Assembly: GCA_964607315.1 (NCBI GenBank)
Contig: CAZSKA010000143.1
Location: 1-10,220, forward strand
DNA from: JAHDFB01 sp964607315
GTDB lineage: Bacteria > Bacteroidota > Bacteroidia > Chitinophagales > Saprospiraceae
Direction of reading: 5' to 3'
Length of the DNA: 10,220 nt
The number at the start of each line of letters is the position of its first letter. The stretch's first letter is position 1. A program made the translations under genes and the position numbers. Positions 1 to 6,568 of the stretch are shown here, piece by piece. The notes below the pieces were generated by a model that saw nothing but the letters and a program-made list of their open reading frames with translations, had not been told where the DNA came from and did not search any database.

Positions 1-25
1 ACCCGGATTACAAAAAAGTTCAGAA

Positions 26-409
26 ATGAAAAATATTTTTTTAAAATTTTTATTCCTATTCCTTTTGGCAGCATTTGGTAATATACTTAATGCTCAAGAT
101 TTCTTGCCAAAGGATGAAGTTATGGCTGAACTTCTTGAATTAAGAAGTGATGCTAATCAAACAATTGAGGATTTAGAGGACGATAGAAATATGACTTATT
201 ATAAGGCTGTCGCTACTAAAGATATTGTCAATAGTTTATTAGTTCAATTAAAATCATCTGCAACTGTGGAGGAGGTTTTTAATGAAAATAGCCATACAAT
301 CAAACTGAACAAAGTTCAGAAAATTAGACCATTGTTTCCAGATTCTAAAGGAAAGTATGGTTCTAACTGGATAAATGAGGAAATTCTGGACCTATTCATC
401 GTAAAATAA
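26..409 (+). CDS. Small secreted protein of unknown function
   Basis: I do not recognise this 127-residue protein. Residues 1-23 form a clear Sec signal peptide: Lys at positions 2 and 7, a Phe/Leu-rich core, and a cleavage site ending LNA before Gln24, a form common in Bacteroidota. The mature part of about 104 residues is acidic and probably mostly helical (an E/D/L-rich stretch at about 28-55). It has no cysteine, no lipobox and no second membrane segment, so it should be released into the periplasm or outside the cell. The C-terminal half contains a basic segment (TIKLNKVQKIRPLFPDSKGK, about 91-110) and ends with a short hydrophobic DLFIVK. No T9SS sorting domain is visible, so it would not share the secretion signal of its neighbour. 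It ends 27 bp before the giant HYR/T9SS gene in the same direction, so co-transcription is likely. Only 25 bp of upstream sequence is visible, so no promoter can be assigned. The gene call is firm; the function is unknown. Confidence 0.85.
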   Translation: MKNIFLKFLFLFLLAAFGNILNAQDFLPKDEVMAELLELRSDANQTIEDLEDDRNMTYYKAVATKDIVNSLLVQLKSSATVEEVFNENSHTIKLNKVQKIRPLFPDSKGKYGSNWINEEILDLFIVK

Positions 410-436
410 TAATTCACTTATTCTAAATAATTCAAG

Positions 437-3400
437 ATGCAAAATCTAAGATTTACAAAAAAATTAAAACAGATAAGCTTTAAACTTATGTGTCTTTGTT
501 TGATGACTACTTTTATGTCAACACAAGCATTTTCACAATTGTCTGTAAATGGAGTAAGTGCAACTCCTAGTGGTTATACCCCTGGTATGACAAATACAAT
601 TGCTATAGAAGCAACTTTGGATGATCCTACTGGATTAGAGTGGGCTGATTACTTAGTATTTAATTTCCCTATGGGATGGCAAGTATCGCAAAATGCTTTG
701 TTTGATATATCAACAAGTGCAAACTTTTGCGGAACTCAAGTATTTTCTGGTTCAGGTACTAATGTATTTACCATTGGATTAGATGATCCTATGGGAAATC
801 CAGTTGGAGGATCTGGATGTGGGCCAATTACTACTGGCACATATACATTTCTTTTCGATATTGTTATTCCAGCAGCAGCAACAGGAGATCAATCGGTTAC
901 CATTGATTATTATGGAGATGGATTTTTACAGGCAATGCCAGCAGTAGGTACAGTTAATTTAACATTGACTGAAATTTTATGTATGTTGACATGTCCGGCT
1001 GATATTGTAGCAGCAGCTGAACCAGGTTTATGTGGAGCAAATCTTATCATTCCAGCACCAACATTTGTTGGAGCATGTTTACCAGCACCTGCAGACGTAG
1101 CCGGGTTTTACCCTGTGGGAACTACAGAAGTGACATTAACTGGTGGGGGAGAGTCTTGTACAGTAAATGTTACTGTGTTAGATTCAGATGATCCTTTGAT
1201 TACACAAATCGCTGATATGAACTTTAGTTTGAATGGTGGTGAATGTGATGAGTTTGTTACATTTAATGTAGAAGCTTCAGATGATTGTGCAGCAATGCCT
1301 ATCCTTTTAACTCAATCAGTTGATCCAACGTTAGTGACTAATGCTGTAGCTTGTCCTGGTGGTGCAAATATATATAGTAGAGTATTTGATTTACCTGCAA
1401 TAGGTCAAACTGTTGATGTAAATATTAATAATATAGAAATAGGTATCGCACAGACATTTAATTCTCCTGAAGTAACAGTTTCTATCTATGAACTAACAGG
1501 AGCACTTTCAAATGATAACTTAGAATTAGTAGCAGAATCTACTCAAGTTCTTCCAGATATATTCTTTGACTTTTTCGACTTTCCTATAACAACTACATTA
1601 GAAGCATCCAATACTTATGTTGTTCAGGTAACGACTCCTGGATCTTCATTTAATGGTTTTGTGATGGGAACAAATATTGTTGGAGAAACAGGAACTTCAT
1701 ATATGGAGTCTTCTTTTTGCAGTATTCTACCTTTTACTGATATGAATACTTTAGGTTTAGGAACTCAAAATTTAGTAATTAATTTAGAAGGTGAAACTGA
1801 AGCATTCAGTATAACTCAAACTGAAGGATTACCTTCTGGATCGTTCTTTCCTATAGGTACAACAACGAATACATTTGTAGCAACTGATGCCTCTGGTAAT
1901 ACCAGTACTATGAGCTTTGATATAACAGTTGAAGGTTTTGCTAATCCTATTGATAATCTAGCTTGTAACAATTTAATAAATGTTTCTCTTGATGAAGACT
2001 GTATGTCTATCATCACAGCAGACATGGTGTTAGAAGGTGGACCTTATGCATGTTTGGACGAATATACAGTAGTAATCATAGATGAAGATGGAAATGAGTC
2101 AATTGGAATGATTTCTGGTGCACAAGTTGGTCAAACTTTCACAGTAGAAGTTAGAGATTCAACAGGTAATGCTTGTTGGGGAGAAATTTTCATTGAAGAC
2201 AAACTAGCTCCTTCTTTAGAATGTTCAACAAGAACGTCGCAATGTGATGCAGATTCATTTGAACCTCTAGCAGCATTGCCTTCTAGAATTCGAATCGCAA
2301 ATGATGAATTAACGAATAATATTATATCTAATGGTGCTCCTGCTACTATTGATATTCCATTTGAAGTAGAAGGATTAAACGGAGCAACAATAACAGACTT
2401 AAACGTTGATTTAGACATAAGCCATACATGGATAAACGATTTGGGCGTAAGCCTAATTTCTCCAGAAGGTACAGAAACTATTGTCATATTAAATCCTCCA
2501 TGTGTAGGAGAAGATATTTCTGTAACTCTTGATGATAGTGCAGCTGATCCAGTTGATGCAAGTTGTGATGGCACAATGATTCCAAGTATAGAAGGTACAT
2601 TTATGCCAACTCAACCACTAAGTGTATTCAATGGAGAAGATCCTAACGGTACTTGGATAATCAGAGTTGCTGATTTCGGTAATGGCGATGGTGGATTAGT
2701 TAATAATGTAGAATTAGAAATAAGTCAAACAGGTGGTCAAATTGGTTTACCTATTCCAGATGACGCAGTAGCAACTTTCGAAGGAAACAACACATTTACA
2801 GTAAGTGGAGTTGATCCATGTGGAGATGTTATTTTAACCTTCCAAGATGAAGTTGTTATGATGGATTGTTCAAGTCCATATACTCAGCAGATATTTAGAA
2901 CTTATACGGCAGTTGATGAGAGTGGAAATGAAGCTGTTTCATGTACAGATACTATAAATGTATTACGAACTGATCTTAGCACATTGACTTTCCCTCCAAA
3001 TTTTGACGATTTAAATCAACCATCTTTATCTTGTACAGCAGGGTTTCCAACGCCAAACGTGACAGGAAGTCCAATGGGAGATTTCTGTGATAATGTAGAA
3101 ATTAATTTTGAAGATAGTGAGTTGATTCCTATATGTGAAGGATCTTATAAATTACTAAGAACATGGCAAGTATTTGAATGGTGTAATAGTGAAGTTGTAG
3201 AACATGTTCAAATTATAAAAGTAACTGATTTAGTAGGACCAAATATTACTGTTCAATCGGTTGATCCAGTTTCAACATCACCTTTTGACTGTAACGGTAG
3301 TTTATTATTACCAGTACCTAATATTTCTGACAATTGTACTACTGAACCAACTTATATAGTGGAAGCAGAGCAGGGTACTGTGGTGCAGCAAGGAACTAAC

Positions 3401-6178
3401 TTCTTCTTGAATGATCTTGAAATAGGATCAACAACAGTTACTTATACAGCATTTGATGACTGTGGAAATTCTAATTCTACTTCTATAGAAGTAACAGTAG
3501 AAGATAATGTATCTCCAGTTGCTGTTTGTGATCAGCAAACAACAGTTGCTTTATCATTAGAAAGTCAAGTAAGCGTTAGTGCATTGACTTTTGACGATGG
3601 TTCTCACGATGAGTGTACGCCAGTAGATTTTGCTGTAAGAAGAATTTCAGACAATTGTGGAATTGCTGGAAACACAGCATTTGGCCCAGAAGTTTACTTC
3701 TGTTGTGAAGACATAGGAGAAATAATCATGGTAGAATTCAGAGTGACAGATGAAAATGGGAACTCTAATACATGTATGGTAGAAGTTACTGTGGAAGATA
3801 AAATTCCACCGGTTCTTCAAGCACCACCAAATGTAACATTGAATTGCCAAGATGACTTTACTAACCTGAATTTGACAGGTGGTTTAGCAGTAGGTTTTGA
3901 CAATTGTAATCTAGGAGAAGTGACATTTACTGATTTCGTTTCTATAGGAAACTGTGGATCTGGACAAGTAGTTAGAAATTTTACTGTTCAGGATATGAGT
4001 GGACTTTCAGCAAATGTATCTCAAATAATTACTCTAATTGATGACGATCCATTTGACCTAAGTAATATCAATTTCCCTAATAATGTGACCTTATTCTCAT
4101 GTGATGATCCTACTGATCCTTCAGCAACAGGAGAACCTAGTATCCAAGATGACGCTTGTAGTCAAGTTAGTTTCACTTTCTGGGATGATGTGTTCGAAAT
4201 AGCTGATGGAGCTTGTTTACAGATCTTTAGAACATGGACTGTTATTGACCAATGTCAATTCAATACAAATACGGGTGCAGGAATATGGGAAGATATTCAA
4301 GTTATAGAGGTAGTGAACAATGTAGATCCTCAATTTACAACTTCATGTTCTAACTTAACATTCGATACGTTTGGTCCTTGTGAAGGGGAAGTATCATTAT
4401 CTGTAGAAGCAGAAGATGATTGTACTGACGAAGAAGACTTAACGTATTCTTGGAGAATCGATGCTTTTAATACTGGTGATTTTATATATGAATTTGAAGG
4501 TGAAGGAAACGCATTAACAATGACATTCCCTGTAGGGACGCATAGAATTATCTGGACTGTATTAGATAATTGTGGCAATCAAGATATATGTGATTACTTA
4601 TTCACAGTAAGAGATGCAAAAGCACCAACACCTTACTGTATCTCAGCATTGTCAACTGCAGTGATGAATACTAATGGTGAAGTGGTAATATGGGCAAATG
4701 ACTTTGATCTAGGAGCAACGGACAATTGTACAGCTCCTGAAAATCTGACGATTAGCTTTACGGAATTTGGGGTAACCTCTTCAAGAACATTCACTTGTGA
4801 TGATATAATAGGAGGAGAGAGTCATTTGATTGATGATATCCAAATATGGGTTACTGATGAAGCAGGTAATAGAGATTTTTGTACGGTTTCACTTCTAGTG
4901 GAAGATAATGAAGCAAATTTCTGTGAAGATACGAATCCTATGATGTTAGTTGGAGGTAGTATAGAAGATTCTAAAGGTGAAACAATAACAGATGTTGATG
5001 TTCAAGCTGTTAGTACGATAGGTGAGTTATTTGATGATGTAGAAATCACAGGATCAAATTATGCTTTCGACTTATTGCCAAATATGAATTATACGATTTC
5101 AGCTGCTAAGAATACGGATGCATTGAATGGTATTACAGTATTAGATATCGTATTGATTCAAAGACATATTCTTGCTTTGACTTTATTCGATAGTCCTTAT
5201 AAAACGATAGCAGCAGATGTTGATAACAATGAGAAAATCAATGGTATAGATATCATCCAAATACGTAAATTACTTCTTGGATATCAAGATGATTTTGAGA
5301 ATGGACAGCAGTCTTGGAGATTTGTGAATAAAACACAAGAATTCCCTTCTAACTGGGATGTATTCCCTTACGAAGAAACGATACTAGTTGATTTTGATGG
5401 GGAAGAATTAGATAATGATTTTGTAGGAATTAAGATTGCAGATATTAATGGTTCTGCTGATCCTAGCGAGTTCGTTTCTGATGTAGATTCTAGATCAAAT
5501 GAGAATTTAGAATTCGTGATTGACAATCAAAGATTTGCTAAAGATGAGATAATAGAAATTCCAGTTTATGCGGAGCAATTCGAACATATGTATGGATATC
5601 AAATGACGCTTGAATATAATCCAGCACTTATCGAGGTGATAGATGTTATATCTGGTAATCTTGATGTAAGAGAAAGTGATGTGAATGTGGCTTACGCCCA
5701 AAATGGTTATATCTCGGCATTGTGGAGTAATCAAGAAGCGGTAGATGCGGATGGTGTGTTATTTACTATTGTGGCTAAGGCCCAAAGAATAGGAACACTT
5801 CAGAATATCTTCCATACATCTGATAGATTGACTAGAACATTAAGCTATAATGATTTGGCTCAAGCAGGTGGAATTACATGGAGTGTACGTGAGAATGGAA
5901 TTGATACGGAAATAACAAATGTATTAACTACAAGTGTTGCACCGAATCCATTTAGCGAGCAGACAATTATAAGCTTTGACTTACCAAAGAGTACAAATGC
6001 AATCATCCAAATATTTGATGTAGAAGGACAGCAGATAGTGAATAGAGAACAAGTATATGGAGCAGGAACAAATGCTTTTGAAGTAACAACTTCTATGTTG
6101 AATGGAAGCGGAGTATACTTCTATAGTATTACGACAAGTGAAGATAGCGTGAGTGGAAGAATGATCTTAATAGATTAA
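437..6178 (+). CDS. Giant multidomain HYR/P-domain/dockerin-like secreted protein with T9SS sorting domain
   Basis: This 1913-residue protein is probably a surface-attached or secreted structural or adhesive protein. Residues 1 to about 33 are a signal peptide with a basic N-terminus, a hydrophobic core and cleavage near AFS before Gln34. A first beta-rich domain spans about 35-180. HYR-type repeats start at about 185 (CPADI motif, then FYPVGTTEVTLT). A second HYR is split: its first half is at about 252-295 and its second half (GLPSGSFFPIGTTTNTF) at about 457-499, with a foreign segment between. A proprotein-convertase P domain lies at about 624-765. Cys- and Asp-rich repeats follow to about 1492, then a carboxypeptidase-regulatory-like stretch (about 1502-1558), a dockerin-like pair (about 1556-1616), a cohesin-like sandwich (about 1688-1812) and a T9SS type A sorting domain (about 1831-1913). 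No catalytic domain is visible, so an enzymatic role is unsupported. Export by Sec then T9SS is inferred from the two terminal signals. The gene follows a small secreted-protein gene by 27 bp and is followed by a strong terminator. The domain calls rest on motif recognition; the ligand and exact role are unknown. Confidence 0.93.
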   Translation: MQNLRFTKKLKQISFKLMCLCLMTTFMSTQAFSQLSVNGVSATPSGYTPGMTNTIAIEATLDDPTGLEWADYLVFNFPMGWQVSQNALFDISTSANFCGTQVFSGSGTNVFTIGLDDPMGNPVGGSGCGPITTGTYTFLFDIVIPAAATGDQSVTIDYYGDGFLQAMPAVGTVNLTLTEILCMLTCPADIVAAAEPGLCGANLIIPAPTFVGACLPAPADVAGFYPVGTTEVTLTGGGESCTVNVTVLDSDDPLITQIADMNFSLNGGECDEFVTFNVEASDDCAAMPILLTQSVDPTLVTNAVACPGGANIYSRVFDLPAIGQTVDVNINNIEIGIAQTFNSPEVTVSIYELTGALSNDNLELVAESTQVLPDIFFDFFDFPITTTLEASNTYVVQVTTPGSSFNGFVMGTNIVGETGTSYMESSFCSILPFTDMNTLGLGTQNLVINLEGETEAFSITQTEGLPSGSFFPIGTTTNTFVATDASGNTSTMSFDITVEGFANPIDNLACNNLINVSLDEDCMSIITADMVLEGGPYACLDEYTVVIIDEDGNESIGMISGAQVGQTFTVEVRDSTGNACWGEIFIEDKLAPSLECSTRTSQCDADSFEPLAALPSRIRIANDELTNNIISNGAPATIDIPFEVEGLNGATITDLNVDLDISHTWINDLGVSLISPEGTETIVILNPPCVGEDISVTLDDSAADPVDASCDGTMIPSIEGTFMPTQPLSVFNGEDPNGTWIIRVADFGNGDGGLVNNVELEISQTGGQIGLPIPDDAVATFEGNNTFTVSGVDPCGDVILTFQDEVVMMDCSSPYTQQIFRTYTAVDESGNEAVSCTDTINVLRTDLSTLTFPPNFDDLNQPSLSCTAGFPTPNVTGSPMGDFCDNVEINFEDSELIPICEGSYKLLRTWQVFEWCNSEVVEHVQIIKVTDLVGPNITVQSVDPVSTSPFDCNGSLLLPVPNISDNCTTEPTYIVEAEQGTVVQQGTNFFLNDLEIGSTTVTYTAFDDCGNSNSTSIEVTVEDNVSPVAVCDQQTTVALSLESQVSVSALTFDDGSHDECTPVDFAVRRISDNCGIAGNTAFGPEVYFCCEDIGEIIMVEFRVTDENGNSNTCMVEVTVEDKIPPVLQAPPNVTLNCQDDFTNLNLTGGLAVGFDNCNLGEVTFTDFVSIGNCGSGQVVRNFTVQDMSGLSANVSQIITLIDDDPFDLSNINFPNNVTLFSCDDPTDPSATGEPSIQDDACSQVSFTFWDDVFEIADGACLQIFRTWTVIDQCQFNTNTGAGIWEDIQVIEVVNNVDPQFTTSCSNLTFDTFGPCEGEVSLSVEAEDDCTDEEDLTYSWRIDAFNTGDFIYEFEGEGNALTMTFPVGTHRIIWTVLDNCGNQDICDYLFTVRDAKAPTPYCISALSTAVMNTNGEVVIWANDFDLGATDNCTAPENLTISFTEFGVTSSRTFTCDDIIGGESHLIDDIQIWVTDEAGNRDFCTVSLLVEDNEANFCEDTNPMMLVGGSIEDSKGETITDVDVQAVSTIGELFDDVEITGSNYAFDLLPNMNYTISAAKNTDALNGITVLDIVLIQRHILALTLFDSPYKTIAADVDNNEKINGIDIIQIRKLLLGYQDDFENGQQSWRFVNKTQEFPSNWDVFPYEETILVDFDGEELDNDFVGIKIADINGSADPSEFVSDVDSRSNENLEFVIDNQRFAKDEIIEIPVYAEQFEHMYGYQMTLEYNPALIEVIDVISGNLDVRESDVNVAYAQNGYISALWSNQEAVDADGVLFTIVAKAQRIGTLQNIFHTSDRLTRTLSYNDLAQAGGITWSVRENGIDTEITNVLTTSVAPNPFSEQTIISFDLPKSTNAIIQIFDVEGQQIVNREQVYGAGTNAFEVTTSMLNGSGVYFYSITTSEDSVSGRMILID
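1322..1804 (+). other. Unnamed beta-sandwich domain inserted inside a HYR repeat (residues ~296-456)
   Basis: This protein segment separates two halves of what reads as one HYR repeat. Before it the chain reads as a typical HYR start (DDPLITQIADMNFSL, then ASDDC at about 280). After it comes the typical HYR ending, with ITQTEGLPSGSFFPIGTTTN and then VATDASGN. The inserted stretch has alternating hydrophobic strands, for example VDVNINNIEIGIAQTF, EVTVSIYEL and TYVVQVTTPG. This pattern resembles jelly-roll or galactose-binding-like modules seen between HYR halves in other Saprospiraceae giant proteins, though that comparison is from memory. I cannot name the family with certainty. The boundaries are approximate. 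Confidence 0.55.
2306..2731 (+). other. Proprotein convertase P (Homo B) domain (residues ~624-765)
   Basis: The segment has the sequential hallmarks of a P domain. It has a leading strand with IDIPFEV, then ITDLNVDLDISHTWINDLGVSLISPEG (read at about 652-678), an acidic DDSAADPVD stretch, PLSVFNGEDPNGTWIIRVAD at about 727-746, and a closing GLVNNVELEIS strand. In secreted bacterial proteins P domains usually follow a subtilisin-like protease. Here no protease domain is present, so it probably acts as a stable binding or structural module. It too sits within a HYR-like context. Confidence 0.85.
2969..4912 (+). other. Array of HYR-like and related Cys/Asp-rich beta-sandwich repeats (residues ~845-1492)
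   Basis: Two kinds of unit can be read. HYR-like units at about 935-1022, 1026-1121, 1297-1392 and 1396-1489 each hold a DNC, DEC or DDC motif and end in a pattern such as TAFDDCGNS, TDENGNSNTC, LDNCGNQDIC or TDEAGNRDFC, followed by VEDN, VEDK or similar. A second kind, at about 846-932, 1124-1203 and 1205-1294, has a central aromatic block such as LLRTWQVFEWC, VVRNFTVQDMSG or IFRTWTVIDQC. A partial copy (IFRTYTAVDESGN) follows the P domain at about 819-831. The units are strongly diverged from each other in sequence. The many conserved cysteines suggest disulfides in the exported protein, and the acidic loops suggest calcium binding. Both are inferences. Confidence 0.75.
5102..5284 (+). other. 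Dockerin type I-like module with two EF-hand-like repeats (residues ~1556-1616)
   Basis: Two copies of a calcium-loop plus helix pattern are visible. The first is degenerate: Asn1559, Asp1561 and Asp1570 followed by the helix IVLIQRHILAL. The second is canonical: Asp1594, Asp1596, Asn1598 and Asp1605 in DVDNNEKINGID, followed by IIQIRKLLLGY. Spacing and residues match dockerin type I loops, in which positions 1, 3, 5 and 12 bind calcium. Such modules near the C-terminus are common in Saprospiraceae HYR proteins, outside any cellulosome. Confidence 0.8.
5498..5872 (+). other. Cohesin-like beta-sandwich domain (residues ~1688-1812)
   Basis: The stretch starts with LEFVIDNQRFAKDEIIEIPV, continues with YGYQMTLEYNPALIEVIDV, and then has YISALWSN and GVLFTIVAKA. 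This order matches cohesin-type sandwiches: regular strands, a GYQMTLEYNP-like strand where cohesins typically have a G-x-x-F-x-L-x-Y-D/N-P motif, and a late strand LFTI. It directly follows the dockerin-like module in the same chain. The assignment is by pattern and not verified by a profile search. Confidence 0.6.
5927..6175 (+). other. T9SS type A C-terminal sorting domain (residues ~1831-1913)
   Basis: The last 83 residues show the usual plan. APNPF begins the domain (residues 1835-1839), followed by a strand TIISFDLP, the block AIIQIFDVEGQQI, a GTNAFEV strand, and GSGVYFYSITT followed by a last strand SGRMILID at the C-terminus. These motifs direct export through the type IX secretion system and are normally cleaved or linked to the cell surface. 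This is the best phylum marker in the window. Confidence 0.93.
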
Positions 6179-6260
6179 TCTTCATTCAAAATCTAAAATA
6201 AAGTCTTTGGACTAGAAGATATAGAAGAGAAAGAAGTAGAGTGAATTTATTTAGACGATA

Positions 6261-6295
6261 CCGTCAACAACCAGAGGTTGTTGGCGGTTTTTTTT
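6261..6295 (+). terminator. Intrinsic terminator after the giant gene
   Basis: A 12-bp stem pairs CCGTCAACAACC (6261-6272) with GGTTGTTGGCGG (6276-6287) around the loop AGA, with one T-G wobble. It is followed by eight T residues (6288-6295). It lies 82 bp after the stop of the giant gene and reads in the same direction, so it should end the transcript from the small secreted gene and the giant gene. Confidence 0.93.
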
Positions 6296-6329
6296 GGTGG
6301 TAGGGGTATATAAAATGATTGTTCTATTT

Positions 6330-6505
6330 AACCCGCTTTATGCAATAGAAAATCTATTCTGACCAGAAACACCTTTGAAATAAGTGCTGCGCCAACTTTT
6401 GTTCATTCACAAAAGTCTTTATTTCTTCGGGATTTCAGTTCTTCCGCCTTCCAAAGTTTTGATTATCGGACAGGCATTACAAAGTTTTATTACATAATGC
6501 GGATT
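6330..6505. mobile_element. Possible MITE-like element with imperfect terminal inverted repeats
   Basis: The left arm AACCCGCTTTATGCAATA (6330-6347) and the right arm TATTACATAATGCGGATT (6488-6505) are inverted repeats that match at 15 of 18 positions. The inverted symmetry continues outward as TTCTAT (6322-6327) and ATAGAA (6506-6511), with two extra T on the left, giving an outer span of 6322-6511. The interior of about 140 bp is less AT-rich than the flanks and contains a small hairpin, ACTTTTG (6395-6401) with CAAAAGT (6410-6416). No transposase is encoded, and minus-strand reading frames inside are broken by stops. The size and ends fit a non-autonomous transposable element or a dispersed intergenic repeat. 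No clear target-site duplication is seen, and only one copy lies in the window, so mobility is inferred. The whole gap 6300-6568 holds no gene. Confidence 0.5.
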
Positions 6506-6522
6506 ATAGAAAAATTAAAATT

Positions 6523-6553
6523 TTTCAAATTAGTCCTTCTTTTTTTATCTTTA
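6523..6553 (+). promoter_or_regulatory. Possible Bacteroidota-type promoter of the SGNH hydrolase gene
   Basis: A TATCTTTA box (6546-6553) matches the Bacteroidota -7 consensus TAnnTTTG except at the last base. It is preceded by TTTC (6523-6526), close to the -33 TTTG element, with a 19-bp gap that is normal for this class. Transcription would start near 6560, giving a very short leader before the ATG at 6569. In such AT-rich DNA this match may be chance. Confidence 0.3.
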
Positions 6554-6568
6554 TAAAAACTCCCTGCT

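Noticed and set aside
2131..2574. 147-codon open frame on the minus strand
   Set aside because: It lies entirely within the well-supported giant gene, opposite the P-domain coding region, and its product shows no recognisable domain. It is a shadow frame.
5102..5872. Cellulosome scaffold interpretation of the dockerin-like and cohesin-like modules
   Set aside because: There is only one of each, and no carbohydrate-active catalytic or obvious carbohydrate-binding domain in the protein or its neighbours. Such modules are common in Saprospiraceae HYR proteins outside cellulosomes.
6354..6487. Short minus-strand peptides inside the inverted-repeat element, such as a frame reading TFVNEQKLAQHLF
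   Set aside because: The frames are interrupted by stops after a few dozen codons, lack a plausible start and shift relative to each other. They may be decayed sequence or chance but are not a gene.
6326..6511. Integron attC-like site, because ATTTAAC at the left end fits the RYYYAAC core pattern
   Set aside because: The right end lacks the matching GTTRRRY core, the span is longer than usual attC sites, and there is no integrase or cassette arrangement. A MITE-like repeat explains the arms better.
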